64,000 nt of DNA from Bacteroidetes bacterium RIFCSPLOWO2_12_FULL_37_12 (lineage in GTDB: Bacteria; Bacteroidota; Bacteroidia; 2-12-FULL-37-12). The translations under genes were made by a program, and so were the position numbers. Every line of letters starts with the position of its first letter. Positions within the stretch are counted from its first letter, which is position 1. The notes beneath the pieces are model-generated. The model searched no databases. It saw only the letters and a list, made by a program, of their open reading frames with translations, and was not told where the DNA came from. This document shows positions 1 to 8,278 of this stretch, piece after piece. The stretch covers positions 1 to 64,000 of the forward strand of contig MEPC01000002.1 in the NCBI GenBank assembly GCA_001769655.1, in the 5' to 3' direction.

Positions 1-605
1 GTATCTAGGCACAAAGCATAAGTATGGCCAATCTCTGCATCTAAATATTTAACGAATCCATCTCCCCAATATTCTGATGTTTCCGTTGCAGTGAAATTTA
101 AACCTGTAATTCCATTTCCTCCTGAATAATATTCTCTAAATACACATCTTATGGCATTTCCTTTATTTGCACATCCATTTGTGATATCATATAATGCAAA
201 ATTATACCAATCGTAATATCCACTTGGGTGTATTGTAAAAGTAAAAGTACCTGCCGTAGAAAAAGTGAATGAATACCAAATAGAGCGGAGCTCTTCATCG
301 CGAAAACAAGAAGTAGAAGTAAGATTATCATTTTCAATCCCCCCGCCGTCAATTAAAGCCGGTAGATTTGTAGTATTTGTTTCACAAGATACAGGTATAG
401 ATGTAGAGCAATCCCCGCCTTCTACCTCTTCTTTTTCCTTAGCTTGCTGAGCAAATATTTTTCCATTGATTCCTATCACTAATAAGGAGATAATTAATAT
501 AAATTTGGTTAGATAGCAAAGATGGATAGGTATTGTATTGTATTGTATTGTATTGTATTGTATTGTATTGTATTGTGGCACGGGTACTAAATGTTGAGTT
601 TTCAT
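1..605 (-). CDS. N-terminal part of a secreted, possibly phase-variable protein (runs off the left edge)
   Basis: An open frame starts at ATG 605 and has no stop down to base 1, so only about 201 N-terminal residues are seen. It begins with ten residues, then three tandem QYNTI pentapeptides encoded by the TATTG microsatellite, then a signal-peptide-like segment (about residues 26-52: a Lys, a long Ile/Leu/Val core, then a FAQQ cleavage region). After an acidic stretch the mature part is rich in Thr/Ser/Gly/Tyr and Cys, typical of Bacteroidota surface or extracellular proteins. No other in-frame ATG lies between the repeat and the signal peptide, so the repeat is probably translated. With nine repeat units the frame is open. 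The function and any C-terminal sorting domain lie outside the window. Confidence 0.75.
   Translation of the reverse strand, partial: MKTQHLVPVPQYNTIQYNTIQYNTIPIHLCYLTKFILIISLLVIGINGKIFAQQAKEKEEVEGGDCSTSIPVSCETNTTNLPALIDGGGIENDNLTSTSCFRDEELRSIWYSFTFSTAGTFTFTIHPSGYYDWYNFALYDITNGCANKGNAIRCVFREYYSGGNGITGLNFTATETSEYWGDGFVKYLDAEIGHTYALCLD
531..575. repeat. (TATTG)9 pentanucleotide microsatellite inside a coding frame
   Basis: Nine perfect TATTG units (CAATA on the minus strand) lie 30 bases inside the secreted-protein gene. Fifteen codons read QYNTI three times. Five is not a multiple of three, so gain or loss of one unit shifts the frame before the signal peptide; only unit counts differing by multiples of three keep it open. 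This is the classic layout of a slipped-strand contingency locus. Confidence 0.9.
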
Positions 606-906
606 AATGGTGAGGGTTTTGAGTTAAATTTTACAATGATAAAACTAATTTAAATAAAAATAATATTAAGCGTTTAAAAAATTGAAATCGAAAAAATGAA
701 AATAAAAAAATAAAAAACGTTTCCTTCCAAGAACAACACAAAAATAAAATGTAAATGTACTACATAAGTATGTTAAAACCAAATAAAAAAGAAAAAATAT
801 TTCATGATTTTTATCAATTTTTAATACTGCTTTAATCTACGAAACTACCAGAATAAAACATAACCATTCCTCTTATTCCGTCAATCCACAATCCTACGTG
901 GAAAAC
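606..906. other. AT-rich divergent spacer without a gene
   Basis: The 375 bases between the secreted-protein start (605) and the STAND gene (981) hold no convincing gene. They are very AT-rich with several A runs. The right end carries the promoter described separately. I see no hairpin, tRNA or other repeat here apart from simple A/T tracts. Confidence 0.6.
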
Positions 907-939
907 TTGGTGAAAAATCATTTTTTTTTCGTATATTTG
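907..939 (+). promoter_or_regulatory. Bacteroidota-type promoter of the STAND/WD40 gene
   Basis: TTGG at 907-910 and TATATTTG at 932-939 match the Bacteroidota -33 (TTTG) and -7 (TAnnTTTG) boxes with 21 bp between them. Transcription should start near 945, giving a leader of about 35 nt before ATG 981. Confidence 0.6.
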
Positions 940-980
940 CCTGTCCTGAAAAATCCGGATGCAATCGGAGTAACCCTGCC

Positions 981-3900
981 ATGGCAAAAAAACCAAAAGA
1001 AACCCTAAAAAAAAGTTCTCAGCCAAAACAAGATGAGAAAATTAGTACTCCTCTAAACCCGTTTAAATTCCTTAATTATTACACCGAAAAGGACTCAGCC
1101 ATTTATTTTGGAAGGGAAAAAGAAATAGCTCAGCTTCTCACCTTAGTAGAAAAATCAACTATTCTTTTGGTGTACGGCTCTTCCGGTTGCGGAAAGTCGA
1201 GCATGATCCAGTGCGGGTTGGTTTCTGAATTGGGAAAAAAAGGAATACACCCCTTGCTCGTAAGAAGAGGAAATGATATTTCTCAATCCACTGTTTTTTC
1301 CATTTATTCAGAACTTAATAATTCCGGGACGGATGATGTGTCTGTCAATTTTTTTCTTTTGGAATATAATCGGAAAACGAATGAGAAAGAAAAAGATGAA
1401 CAGGATGATTTAAAATTAATTGTAAAAAAATCAACTAAGGCAAGCGTTTCATTGCAAAAAGCGATAGAGAAATTTCATAGCCAAAAAAATTCTCCGGTAT
1501 ATCTGATTTATGACCAGTTCGAAGAATTATTTATTTCGGGAACCCCTGAGGAAAAGAACACCTTTGTAGAAAATCTTAAAATTTTAAGTCAATCAAAAAT
1601 TCCTGTTCATTTTATCTTTATCATCCGCGAAGAATATTGGTCTGAATTATACGATTTTGAAAAACAAATTCCCGGGTTTCTGGATAACCGTTTTCGTCTT
1701 GAAAAAGTGTCACAAACCCTTGCGCAACGCATAGTCCATGAAATGCTCAAAGCCGGCGGCATGACTATGGAAAATGGGTTTGCTGTAAGAGTGTCTGACG
1801 TAGTAGCAAGCGGAAAAAATACCATTGAACTTACCTATCTTCAGGTATATCTGGACCGGATTTATCAGAATAAGAAAATTAGTGGTTCGGTTATGAATCA
1901 TTTTAATATCACAGATATTGATGTTATTGGAGACATAAAAGATGTGCTCGGAGAATTTCTGGAAAATCAGCTTGAGAAAATGCCGGACAGACAATCTGCC
2001 GAAACCATTCTTAAAACATTTATAACCAAAGAGGGTACCCGGCGGTTTATGCGTAAAAAAGATGTTCTCTATTTCAGCCAGGCGCTTGGAAACGAAATAC
2101 CCTTAAAAGATATTGACTATTATATTCAGCATTTTGTATCCATTTCCATTCTAAAAGAGAAAAATGAATACGGAGAATATGAATTTCTTCACGATAGTTT
2201 AGCTGAAAAAGTATTTCAAAAACTTTCCGGACAGGAAAAAGAATTGTATAACATGGACCAGGCATTGGTAAATGGGCTTGCCTATTATCGTAAAAAAGGT
2301 ATTCTCTTGCGCGAAGAAGAATTAAACTGGATGAAACCTTATGAAGAAAAATTAACCACTCATAGCGATTTTAAAGACCTGCTCATAAAAAGTAAAAAAG
2401 GAATTAAAATACGCAAAAGAAATCGAAGGATTCTGGTGACAGCAGTAGTCGTGCTCATTTTTGGATTTGCATCATCCTCTGTTTTTTATTTTACCAATGC
2501 AGAAAAATTTAAAGCCAACGTTGCAGAGTTGACTCAAAAAGTAAAAATGCAGGTTGACCAAATTTTAAAGTTCAAAGATGAACTAAAACAAAAAATTGCG
2601 CTTATTGGAGAAAAAGAAAAAGTAATTGTAGAAAAACAAAGCCAGATTGAAAAATTAAAAACAGCGCTTGATGCAAAAGAACAGTTGGTAATTTTGAATA
2701 AGAAGATGGCAGAAGAACAGCGATGGCTCGCGGTTAAGAACGAAAAATTAGCCAAAGAAAATTTTAATAAATACATGGAAGCAGTGGAATCAGCGGATTC
2801 TGCACTAAAAATTGCAAGAGAAAGAGAATCGGAAATCATGAAGTTAAAATCTGCATCCAATTTACCGAGGTATCAAAACATGCCCAACGTGAATGCCATT
2901 ACTAAATCCAGTGAATTAGCCATTCGTTCAGTGGTAAAAATTCAGGATGACCCGGTGTTGAGTTACCGGCTGGCTGAATCGGCTTATGGACTGTTTCAGA
3001 GTGATATTTCAATTCAGGCATTGGTTTCTGCTTATAATTCTCCCGCATTGAGACGGTGTGCTGTTGATATCCGCAAAAGCAAGATGTTGATAATTTCTGA
3101 GGATGCGTTATCATCTATTAGGATAGAAGCAAGTTTTTCACCCGATGGAAATAATATTATTGTTCCCACCGAAGCATACACTGCATCACTCATTAATCTG
3201 GAAGGAGAAAAGATGATGGATTTGAAAGGAAATGAGGCAGTAGTGTTGAATGGGAAGTTTTCTAAAGATGGTAATTTGATACTCACTATTTATAATGATA
3301 AAATTGGCAGATTATGGAATTATAAAGGAGAAATGCTTGCCATATTAAAAGGACACAAAAATTATCTCACCTATTCCGATTTTTCCAGCTCAAATCTGAT
3401 TGTAACAGCATCGTGGGATAAAACAGCCCGCATCTGGGATACTGCGGGTGTCACTAAAACCATTCTTAAAGGGCATGATGAGATGGTGCGAAAGGCAATT
3501 TTTTCAGGCGATGGCACCGTTGTACTCACAGGTTCTTTTGATAACACCGTCCGGTTGTGGGATTTACATGGAAATGAACGATTGCAGGTTAAATTGCCTG
3601 ACGAAAAATTTGTGGATTTGGATTTTATTCCTTTTCAGGATAAATTTATTGTTGTATCTGACAAATTTTCAAGAATTTTTGATTTTTTAGGAAATGTATT
3701 AAATGAATATCCGAATTCGGTGTTGAAATTTTCATCAGACGGAAAGACGTTTATAAATATTTTCAGAGACAAAATTTTATATACCGATGCACGGGGTGTC
3801 ACCCGTAATATTGCCCGTGGGAATACAGAATGGATAATGGGCGCAGACATTTCTCCCGATGGAAATTACATTGCTACCCGTGCTTACAATGTTGCAAAAG

Positions 3901-4133
3901 TGTGGGATGTTCGCAAAGAAAGAGAATTATTGGTGTTAAACGGACATTCCAAAAAAATTGAAGAAATAAAATTTTCGCCCGACAGCAAACATGTGGTAAC
4001 TACTTCTCTCGATGGCACCGCAAGAATTTGGCTTATTGACCCTGAGATGATTATTAAGAAAATTAACGAGGAAGGGACGGCATCTAAAATCAGGCAGTTG
4101 ACTCCGGCAGAAAAGGAGCTTTACGGGATATAA
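981..4133 (+). CDS. STAND-type P-loop NTPase with transmembrane helix, coiled coil and WD40 repeats
   Basis: 1050 residues. The N-terminal half is an nSTAND/AAA-like NTPase: an N-terminal NPF...YFGRE entry motif, Walker A GSSGCGKS at residues 66-73 and Walker B YLIYDQFEEL at 174-183. A single hydrophobic helix lies at about 484-504, flanked by basic residues, followed by a long Lys/Glu-rich coiled coil (about 505-650). The C-terminal third has WD40 units with RIWD, RLWD and KVWD signatures (about 720-1035). Such proteins are usually annotated as WD40/NACHT-like ATPases and act as signalling or conflict-sensing scaffolds; the ligand is unknown. The gene is monocistronic, with its own promoter and no effector gene beside it. 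Start ATG 981 fits the promoter and the basic N-terminus. Confidence 0.85.
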   Translation: MAKKPKETLKKSSQPKQDEKISTPLNPFKFLNYYTEKDSAIYFGREKEIAQLLTLVEKSTILLVYGSSGCGKSSMIQCGLVSELGKKGIHPLLVRRGNDISQSTVFSIYSELNNSGTDDVSVNFFLLEYNRKTNEKEKDEQDDLKLIVKKSTKASVSLQKAIEKFHSQKNSPVYLIYDQFEELFISGTPEEKNTFVENLKILSQSKIPVHFIFIIREEYWSELYDFEKQIPGFLDNRFRLEKVSQTLAQRIVHEMLKAGGMTMENGFAVRVSDVVASGKNTIELTYLQVYLDRIYQNKKISGSVMNHFNITDIDVIGDIKDVLGEFLENQLEKMPDRQSAETILKTFITKEGTRRFMRKKDVLYFSQALGNEIPLKDIDYYIQHFVSISILKEKNEYGEYEFLHDSLAEKVFQKLSGQEKELYNMDQALVNGLAYYRKKGILLREEELNWMKPYEEKLTTHSDFKDLLIKSKKGIKIRKRNRRILVTAVVVLIFGFASSSVFYFTNAEKFKANVAELTQKVKMQVDQILKFKDELKQKIALIGEKEKVIVEKQSQIEKLKTALDAKEQLVILNKKMAEEQRWLAVKNEKLAKENFNKYMEAVESADSALKIARERESEIMKLKSASNLPRYQNMPNVNAITKSSELAIRSVVKIQDDPVLSYRLAESAYGLFQSDISIQALVSAYNSPALRRCAVDIRKSKMLIISEDALSSIRIEASFSPDGNNIIVPTEAYTASLINLEGEKMMDLKGNEAVVLNGKFSKDGNLILTIYNDKIGRLWNYKGEMLAILKGHKNYLTYSDFSSSNLIVTASWDKTARIWDTAGVTKTILKGHDEMVRKAIFSGDGTVVLTGSFDNTVRLWDLHGNERLQVKLPDEKFVDLDFIPFQDKFIVVSDKFSRIFDFLGNVLNEYPNSVLKFSSDGKTFINIFRDKILYTDARGVTRNIARGNTEWIMGADISPDGNYIATRAYNVAKVWDVRKERELLVLNGHSKKIEEIKFSPDSKHVVTTSLDGTARIWLIDPEMIIKKINEEGTASKIRQLTPAEKELYGI

Positions 4134-4137
4134 TTAA

Positions 4138-4174
4138 TCATCCAACATCCAACATCCAACATCCAACATCTAAT
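4138..4174. repeat. Heptanucleotide array (CATCCAA) at a stop codon
   Basis: Four tandem copies of a 7-nt word (CATCCAA on the plus strand, TGTTGGA on the minus) lie between two convergent genes. On the minus strand the TAG stop codon of the outer membrane protein at 4170-4172 lies inside the first unit, so the array starts at the coding boundary. Confidence 0.8.
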
Positions 4175-5783
4175 CTCTCTTCTTATCCCAATCTTCCTGT
4201 AACTTCATCTCATTTTTAACAGGTTGACCAGTAGATTCTGCACCCTGCTTCAACATTTTATCAATATACGATTTAAGATAAAGTGGCACTCCATCTGTTC
4301 CTTTAGGAGTGGCACCGGTAGAATCAACAGCAGTTGGATAGGGAGAGAATGGCTCAGAATCCTTATGGTCGGGAATTCCATCTTTATCAGAATCGAGTGT
4401 CACTCCGTCAGTGCCTACCCGTGCTCCCTTTGGTGAAAATGGTTCCTGATCGTTTCCATCTATAATTCCATCCCCATCCGAATCACTTCCGATTTCACGA
4501 ATTTTTTTTCTAAGATCCATTATTTCCTCGTAATCGGCATTCATTTCCTGGTCAACATTAGCCGAACCTAAGGAAGGACCTAAACGATAAAGAATAGTGG
4601 CATATAAACCTGACAACGCATCATAATCGGTGGAAAGCACATTACCAGGGACATCCTGATATCTTCTTCCATCCCACATATCTGTTTTGGGAATCATTTC
4701 ATTTTGAAAAACATATTCACATCCTAATGAAAAATCTGCTGATATTTTAAAAAGAACACCCATACCGGCAGTAAAAATTGCGATGGGTTGAATGGAATTA
4801 TAGGATGAATCGTTACTTAACAGCAAGGACTCATAATCATCGTCCATTTTTGCATTTTCAAGACCATTTGAATAGTCATATTTACGTCCATTTGCATCGC
4901 TTAAATTGCTTTTCACAAAATAAAACATAAAGCCAGGTCCGAAAAATCCGTATAGCTGAATATTTGGTTCTCTTAAAAGACCAAGATTGTTTACATTAAG
5001 TCGTAAATGATAGGAAGTATAAACAAACCAGGTTTGAAAATTCCAATAGGTTATATCATGGTAGTTAAATTGTGCATCCACAGTGCCATCATAAGCAAAG
5101 TTCGGTTTCACATTTTGTCCGGAGAAACGTCCCATCACCAGACAACCTCGCAAAGCAGAACCAATACCAATCGGTTTGGCGCCATCAAATCCGACTGCTA
5201 TATCAGGTTTACCTATGACATCACCATGAAAATAAGTTAACCCAACTCTTGCACCTATTTCAAATTTTTTCAACGGTACTTTTGGAAGGGGTTTTAAGGA
5301 GGATTTGTTATAAAAATCAGGACCTAATTTCCGTTTTCCGGAATTAAAATTTTGCTGAGGTTGGATTACAACGATTACCTTGCTTTGAGGAAGCGAGCCG
5401 GATATATCCCTCTTTTCAGGTTGGCTTCCATCTTTAGAAGGAGTTAAAGAGAAATCAGTAGAGGTTGGATTGAACAAATAAACAGAATCAACTTTGTAAT
5501 AATAAGGTGAGAGCGATTTAAAAGCATAAATACCTTTCACGTTATCATTTAATGGCATTACATTAATAGTTTGTCCATTCAAGTCAATCCATTCTTCATT
5601 TTCATGGGAATTTGCAGAACGATAAGAAGAGTTTAAACCGGTAAGAGATGTATTTTGGCTATACAGGTAGTTTGAAAATAATAAATATATGAAAACGAAA
5701 CAAACAAATCCACGAAGATATTTTGAATATCCTATAAAGCTAGAAAAAGCTTTAAAAAAGATATGGTAGAGTTTGAAAAACAT
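4170..5783 (-). CDS. Outer membrane beta-barrel protein with thrombospondin type 3 repeats
   Basis: Secreted outer membrane protein. From ATG 5783 the N-terminus has a basic/aromatic region, a hydrophobic core (about residues 25-43) and an SQ cleavage site. The middle (about 150-430) has alternating aromatic/glycine strands typical of a Bacteroidota barrel. Near the C-terminus two Asp-rich calcium-binding type 3 motifs occur (DSDGDGIIDGNDQEPFSP and DSDKDGIPDHKDSEPFSP), which often tether OmpA-like domains, although no OmpA peptidoglycan domain follows. The frame stays open upstream to TTG 5849, but ATG 5783 gives a normal signal peptide. It follows the propeller gene at 5852-6832 on the same strand, suggesting a surface-protein pair. 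Exact role unknown. Confidence 0.75.
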   Translation of the reverse strand: MFFKLYHIFFKAFSSFIGYSKYLRGFVCFVFIYLLFSNYLYSQNTSLTGLNSSYRSANSHENEEWIDLNGQTINVMPLNDNVKGIYAFKSLSPYYYKVDSVYLFNPTSTDFSLTPSKDGSQPEKRDISGSLPQSKVIVVIQPQQNFNSGKRKLGPDFYNKSSLKPLPKVPLKKFEIGARVGLTYFHGDVIGKPDIAVGFDGAKPIGIGSALRGCLVMGRFSGQNVKPNFAYDGTVDAQFNYHDITYWNFQTWFVYTSYHLRLNVNNLGLLREPNIQLYGFFGPGFMFYFVKSNLSDANGRKYDYSNGLENAKMDDDYESLLLSNDSSYNSIQPIAIFTAGMGVLFKISADFSLGCEYVFQNEMIPKTDMWDGRRYQDVPGNVLSTDYDALSGLYATILYRLGPSLGSANVDQEMNADYEEIMDLRKKIREIGSDSDGDGIIDGNDQEPFSPKGARVGTDGVTLDSDKDGIPDHKDSEPFSPYPTAVDSTGATPKGTDGVPLYLKSYIDKMLKQGAESTGQPVKNEMKLQEDWDKKRD

Positions 5784-5851
5784 ATAAATCAAATAAGATC
5801 CAAAGCACCTAATAGCCCCAAATATATAAAAAACAGAATTAATAAACAAAA

Positions 5852-6832
5852 TTAATTTTGAATTCTGTAAATGCCTATTTCTGCTGTTTGTTTATCAGAA
5901 CCGGGATATGCAAGGTAAATGCGATTTAATAACGGTATCATCAGCATATTAACGGAACCCTCCATGGTCGGAAGTTTAAAGGCAGGGTCAAATCCGCCGT
6001 TTGAATTTTGCTGAAATACCTGAAGAAACCCTTCCGTACAAGAAATATAAATTCTTTTCAGGTAAGGGTCGAAGAAAATCTCACTTGGTTCTGACGCACA
6101 CTCATAGTTGCCGGTAGTTCTTCCTGTATAAGTGCCAAGGGTTATAAATCCCGATGGTTTTCTTAGGGATGAAAATAATTTAGTTCCTGCATAATCGGCG
6201 GCCATGGAAACGTTGTCTTTTCCTGAAATTTTCCAGATATTTATTGTTTTCAACGTGGCAAGGTCAATGACTTCAATCTGGCTTTTATCGGGGATATTGA
6301 CAAACATCTGATTGCGTTTAAAATCGAAATCAAAGTCACCGGGTTTTCCGCTTAATTTGATATTTCCGGTCAGTTTTCCTGTTTCAGAGTCAATAACAGC
6401 AATGGATTTTAAATATCCGGCAAACAATTTTTTTGAGATGACATCGTAATAGACAATTCCGGATTCTTTGCCAAGTATAAGCGATTTATCTACAGAATAA
6501 TTTTCAAGACTAATAAATCTGCACAATCCATCGGCATCAATTACAAACAATTGGTCGGCATGAGAAACAAATGCAAGTGATTTTGGTTTGTTTAACTTAT
6601 CTGTGGAATATAATTCCTTGCCATCGGTAAGATTAATGATGAAAAGGGAATTTTGTTCTTCTGAAATCAGGAATAATCGTTGCCCTTTTACATCCATTTC
6701 CATTCTCGTTAAAGTGGAGTTGATATTTACGAGTGGCACCTTTCTTTCAAAAACCAAGGGAGGGCGGTTTTGAGAAAATAATGACGTAAAAAGAATTAAT
6801 ACAAAGAATAATGATATAGAGAGATTTTTCAT
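5852..6832 (-). CDS. Secreted YncE/YVTN-type beta-propeller protein
   Basis: 326 residues with a clear signal peptide (MKNLSISLFFVLILFTSLFSQ). The mature part has repeated blades alternating short strands with turns such as VIDSETGKLTGNIKL, VIDLATLKTINIWKI and FQQNSNG, characteristic of the YncE/NHL-like propeller superfamily. It probably works in the periplasm or at the cell surface as a binding scaffold. It is transcribed with the outer membrane barrel gene downstream and starts 13 bp after the nuoN stop codon, so it may ride on the nuo transcript. No catalytic motif is recognised. Confidence 0.7.
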   Translation of the reverse strand: MKNLSISLFFVLILFTSLFSQNRPPLVFERKVPLVNINSTLTRMEMDVKGQRLFLISEEQNSLFIINLTDGKELYSTDKLNKPKSLAFVSHADQLFVIDADGLCRFISLENYSVDKSLILGKESGIVYYDVISKKLFAGYLKSIAVIDSETGKLTGNIKLSGKPGDFDFDFKRNQMFVNIPDKSQIEVIDLATLKTINIWKISGKDNVSMAADYAGTKLFSSLRKPSGFITLGTYTGRTTGNYECASEPSEIFFDPYLKRIYISCTEGFLQVFQQNSNGGFDPAFKLPTMEGSVNMLMIPLLNRIYLAYPGSDKQTAEIGIYRIQN

Positions 6833-6845
6833 ATTCCGGGTTTTT

Positions 6846-8210
6846 TCATTGAATTAACGCCGGAAAGATACCAAAAACAATTAATAGTATAACCTGAACC
6901 CAAACAATGAGGCGGAAAGGCAAACCTACATGAATCTTTTCAACAGAATTATCCATTTTAAACATCAATCCGATTACCCGCAGGTAATAAAATGCTCCGA
7001 TCAGGGAAGTGATTAATGCAATAGCCACTAAAAGAGTATATCCATTGATAAACGCCTGTGTAAAAATATTTAGTTTAGCAAAAAAACCTGCGGCGGGTGG
7101 TAAACCGATCATGGATGAAAGGGAAATCGCCGCCAGCACGGCTAATTCCGGATTTTGTTTTGCCAATCCCCTGAATGACTCAAGCGCATCCGCTTTGCCT
7201 TTCTTTTCCAATAAAAAATAAATACCGAAAAGAGTTAAGGATGCAAGAGAATAACTCAGGGCATAGAACAAGATGCTTTTATAAGAAGGATCTTCAGGTA
7301 CCAGCACACCCATTAACATATATCCTGCATGGGCAATGCTGGAATACGCAAGCATTCGTTTAAAACTGGTTTGATAAAGTGCAGTAACATTTCCCAGTGT
7401 CACTGTCAATGCAATGATTAACCATAGAGAATTTTGCCAGGTTTGGGAAGTAACCAAAAATGCCTGATTAAACAACCGGATAAATGCAAATAGAACGGAT
7501 GCTTTCACAAGGGTAGCCATAAAAGCAGTAACATGGGTTGGAGATCCCTGGTAAACATCGGGGGTCCAGAAATGAAAAGGGACAGCAGATGCTTTAAAAG
7601 CAAGACCGGACAAAATTAATAACGTACCGAGTAAAAGCAGGGGAGAGGACCCTTCGGGAATTCCTGAACTAACCGTTTTGATATCAGAAAGTAAGAAGGA
7701 GCCGGTTACGCCATAAATAAAAGTAATTCCAAGCAGAAAAATACCGGTTGAAAAGGAACCCATCAGAAAATATTTTAACGACGCTTCTCTTGACTTTTCG
7801 TCCTGAATATTTCCGGCGGCAATAATGTATAATCCGATGGAAATAATTTCTATACCCAGAAACAACATAACTAAGTTAAACTCCAGTGTCACTACTATGG
7901 CGCCGACTAAAATGAAACAAAACAAAGCAGTATATTCTGCTGTTGGTAGTTTAAATTCCTCTCCTGTATTATAAAACAAAATGAAGTGGCACAGTCCTAA
8001 GAACAATAATACTTTCAGCATAGGATTTACCAGATCATCAGCTAAAAGCATTTGATTGAAATAACTGCCTTTTTCGTCAAGAGTAAAAATAATTCCTAAA
8101 GAGATCAATAAAACAAAACCCGTCAAATATTTTATTAATTTTTCTTTTTCCAGCAAGCCCAGAAAAAGCGAAACAACCCCAAGTCCGGTGAATATATATA
8201 TATAGTTCAT
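6846..8210 (-). CDS. nuoN: NADH-quinone oxidoreductase subunit N
   Basis: 454 residues, about 13-14 hydrophobic helices. NuoN is one of three antiporter-like membrane subunits of complex I and takes part in proton translocation. The central segment with SLKYFLMGSFSTGIFLLG, FKASAVPFHFWTPDVYQG and the KRMLAYSSIAHAGYMLMG motif is characteristic; the Lys of the broken-helix region (FKASA) and the Lys of the KR motif are present. It directly follows nuoL, where NuoM would be expected first. NuoM was considered for this gene, but the SPTHVTAFMATLVKAS segment and the IEIISIGLYIIAA helix fit NuoN better. Start ATG 8210. Confidence 0.9.
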   Translation of the reverse strand: MNYIYIFTGLGVVSLFLGLLEKEKLIKYLTGFVLLISLGIIFTLDEKGSYFNQMLLADDLVNPMLKVLLFLGLCHFILFYNTGEEFKLPTAEYTALFCFILVGAIVVTLEFNLVMLFLGIEIISIGLYIIAAGNIQDEKSREASLKYFLMGSFSTGIFLLGITFIYGVTGSFLLSDIKTVSSGIPEGSSPLLLLGTLLILSGLAFKASAVPFHFWTPDVYQGSPTHVTAFMATLVKASVLFAFIRLFNQAFLVTSQTWQNSLWLIIALTVTLGNVTALYQTSFKRMLAYSSIAHAGYMLMGVLVPEDPSYKSILFYALSYSLASLTLFGIYFLLEKKGKADALESFRGLAKQNPELAVLAAISLSSMIGLPPAAGFFAKLNIFTQAFINGYTLLVAIALITSLIGAFYYLRVIGLMFKMDNSVEKIHVGLPFRLIVWVQVILLIVFGIFPALIQ

Positions 8211-8224
8211 GTTGAAATAATTTC

Positions 8225-8278
8225 AATACCAAATGACCAATGCCAAATGCCCAATGTTCAATTCCCAATGACCATTTA
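8225..8278. repeat. Heptanucleotide array filling the nuoL-nuoN junction
   Basis: Seven-nt words of the AATGACC/AATGCCC type run tandemly from just after the nuoL stop codon towards the nuoN start. They occupy most of the 68-bp spacer where nuoM would normally sit. The word is shared with the array at 22291-22327. Confidence 0.8.

Noticed and set aside
981-4133. STAND ATPase as part of a new defence island
   Set aside because: The gene stands alone with its own promoter; neighbours are outer membrane proteins and complex I genes.
4170-5849. Start of the barrel protein at TTG 5849
   Set aside because: It would put an extra helix before the signal peptide; ATG 5783 gives a standard one.
6846-8210. 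The gene after nuoL as nuoM rather than nuoN
   Set aside because: Its helices and motifs fit NuoN, and it lacks the longer N-terminal part and motif spacing of NuoM.
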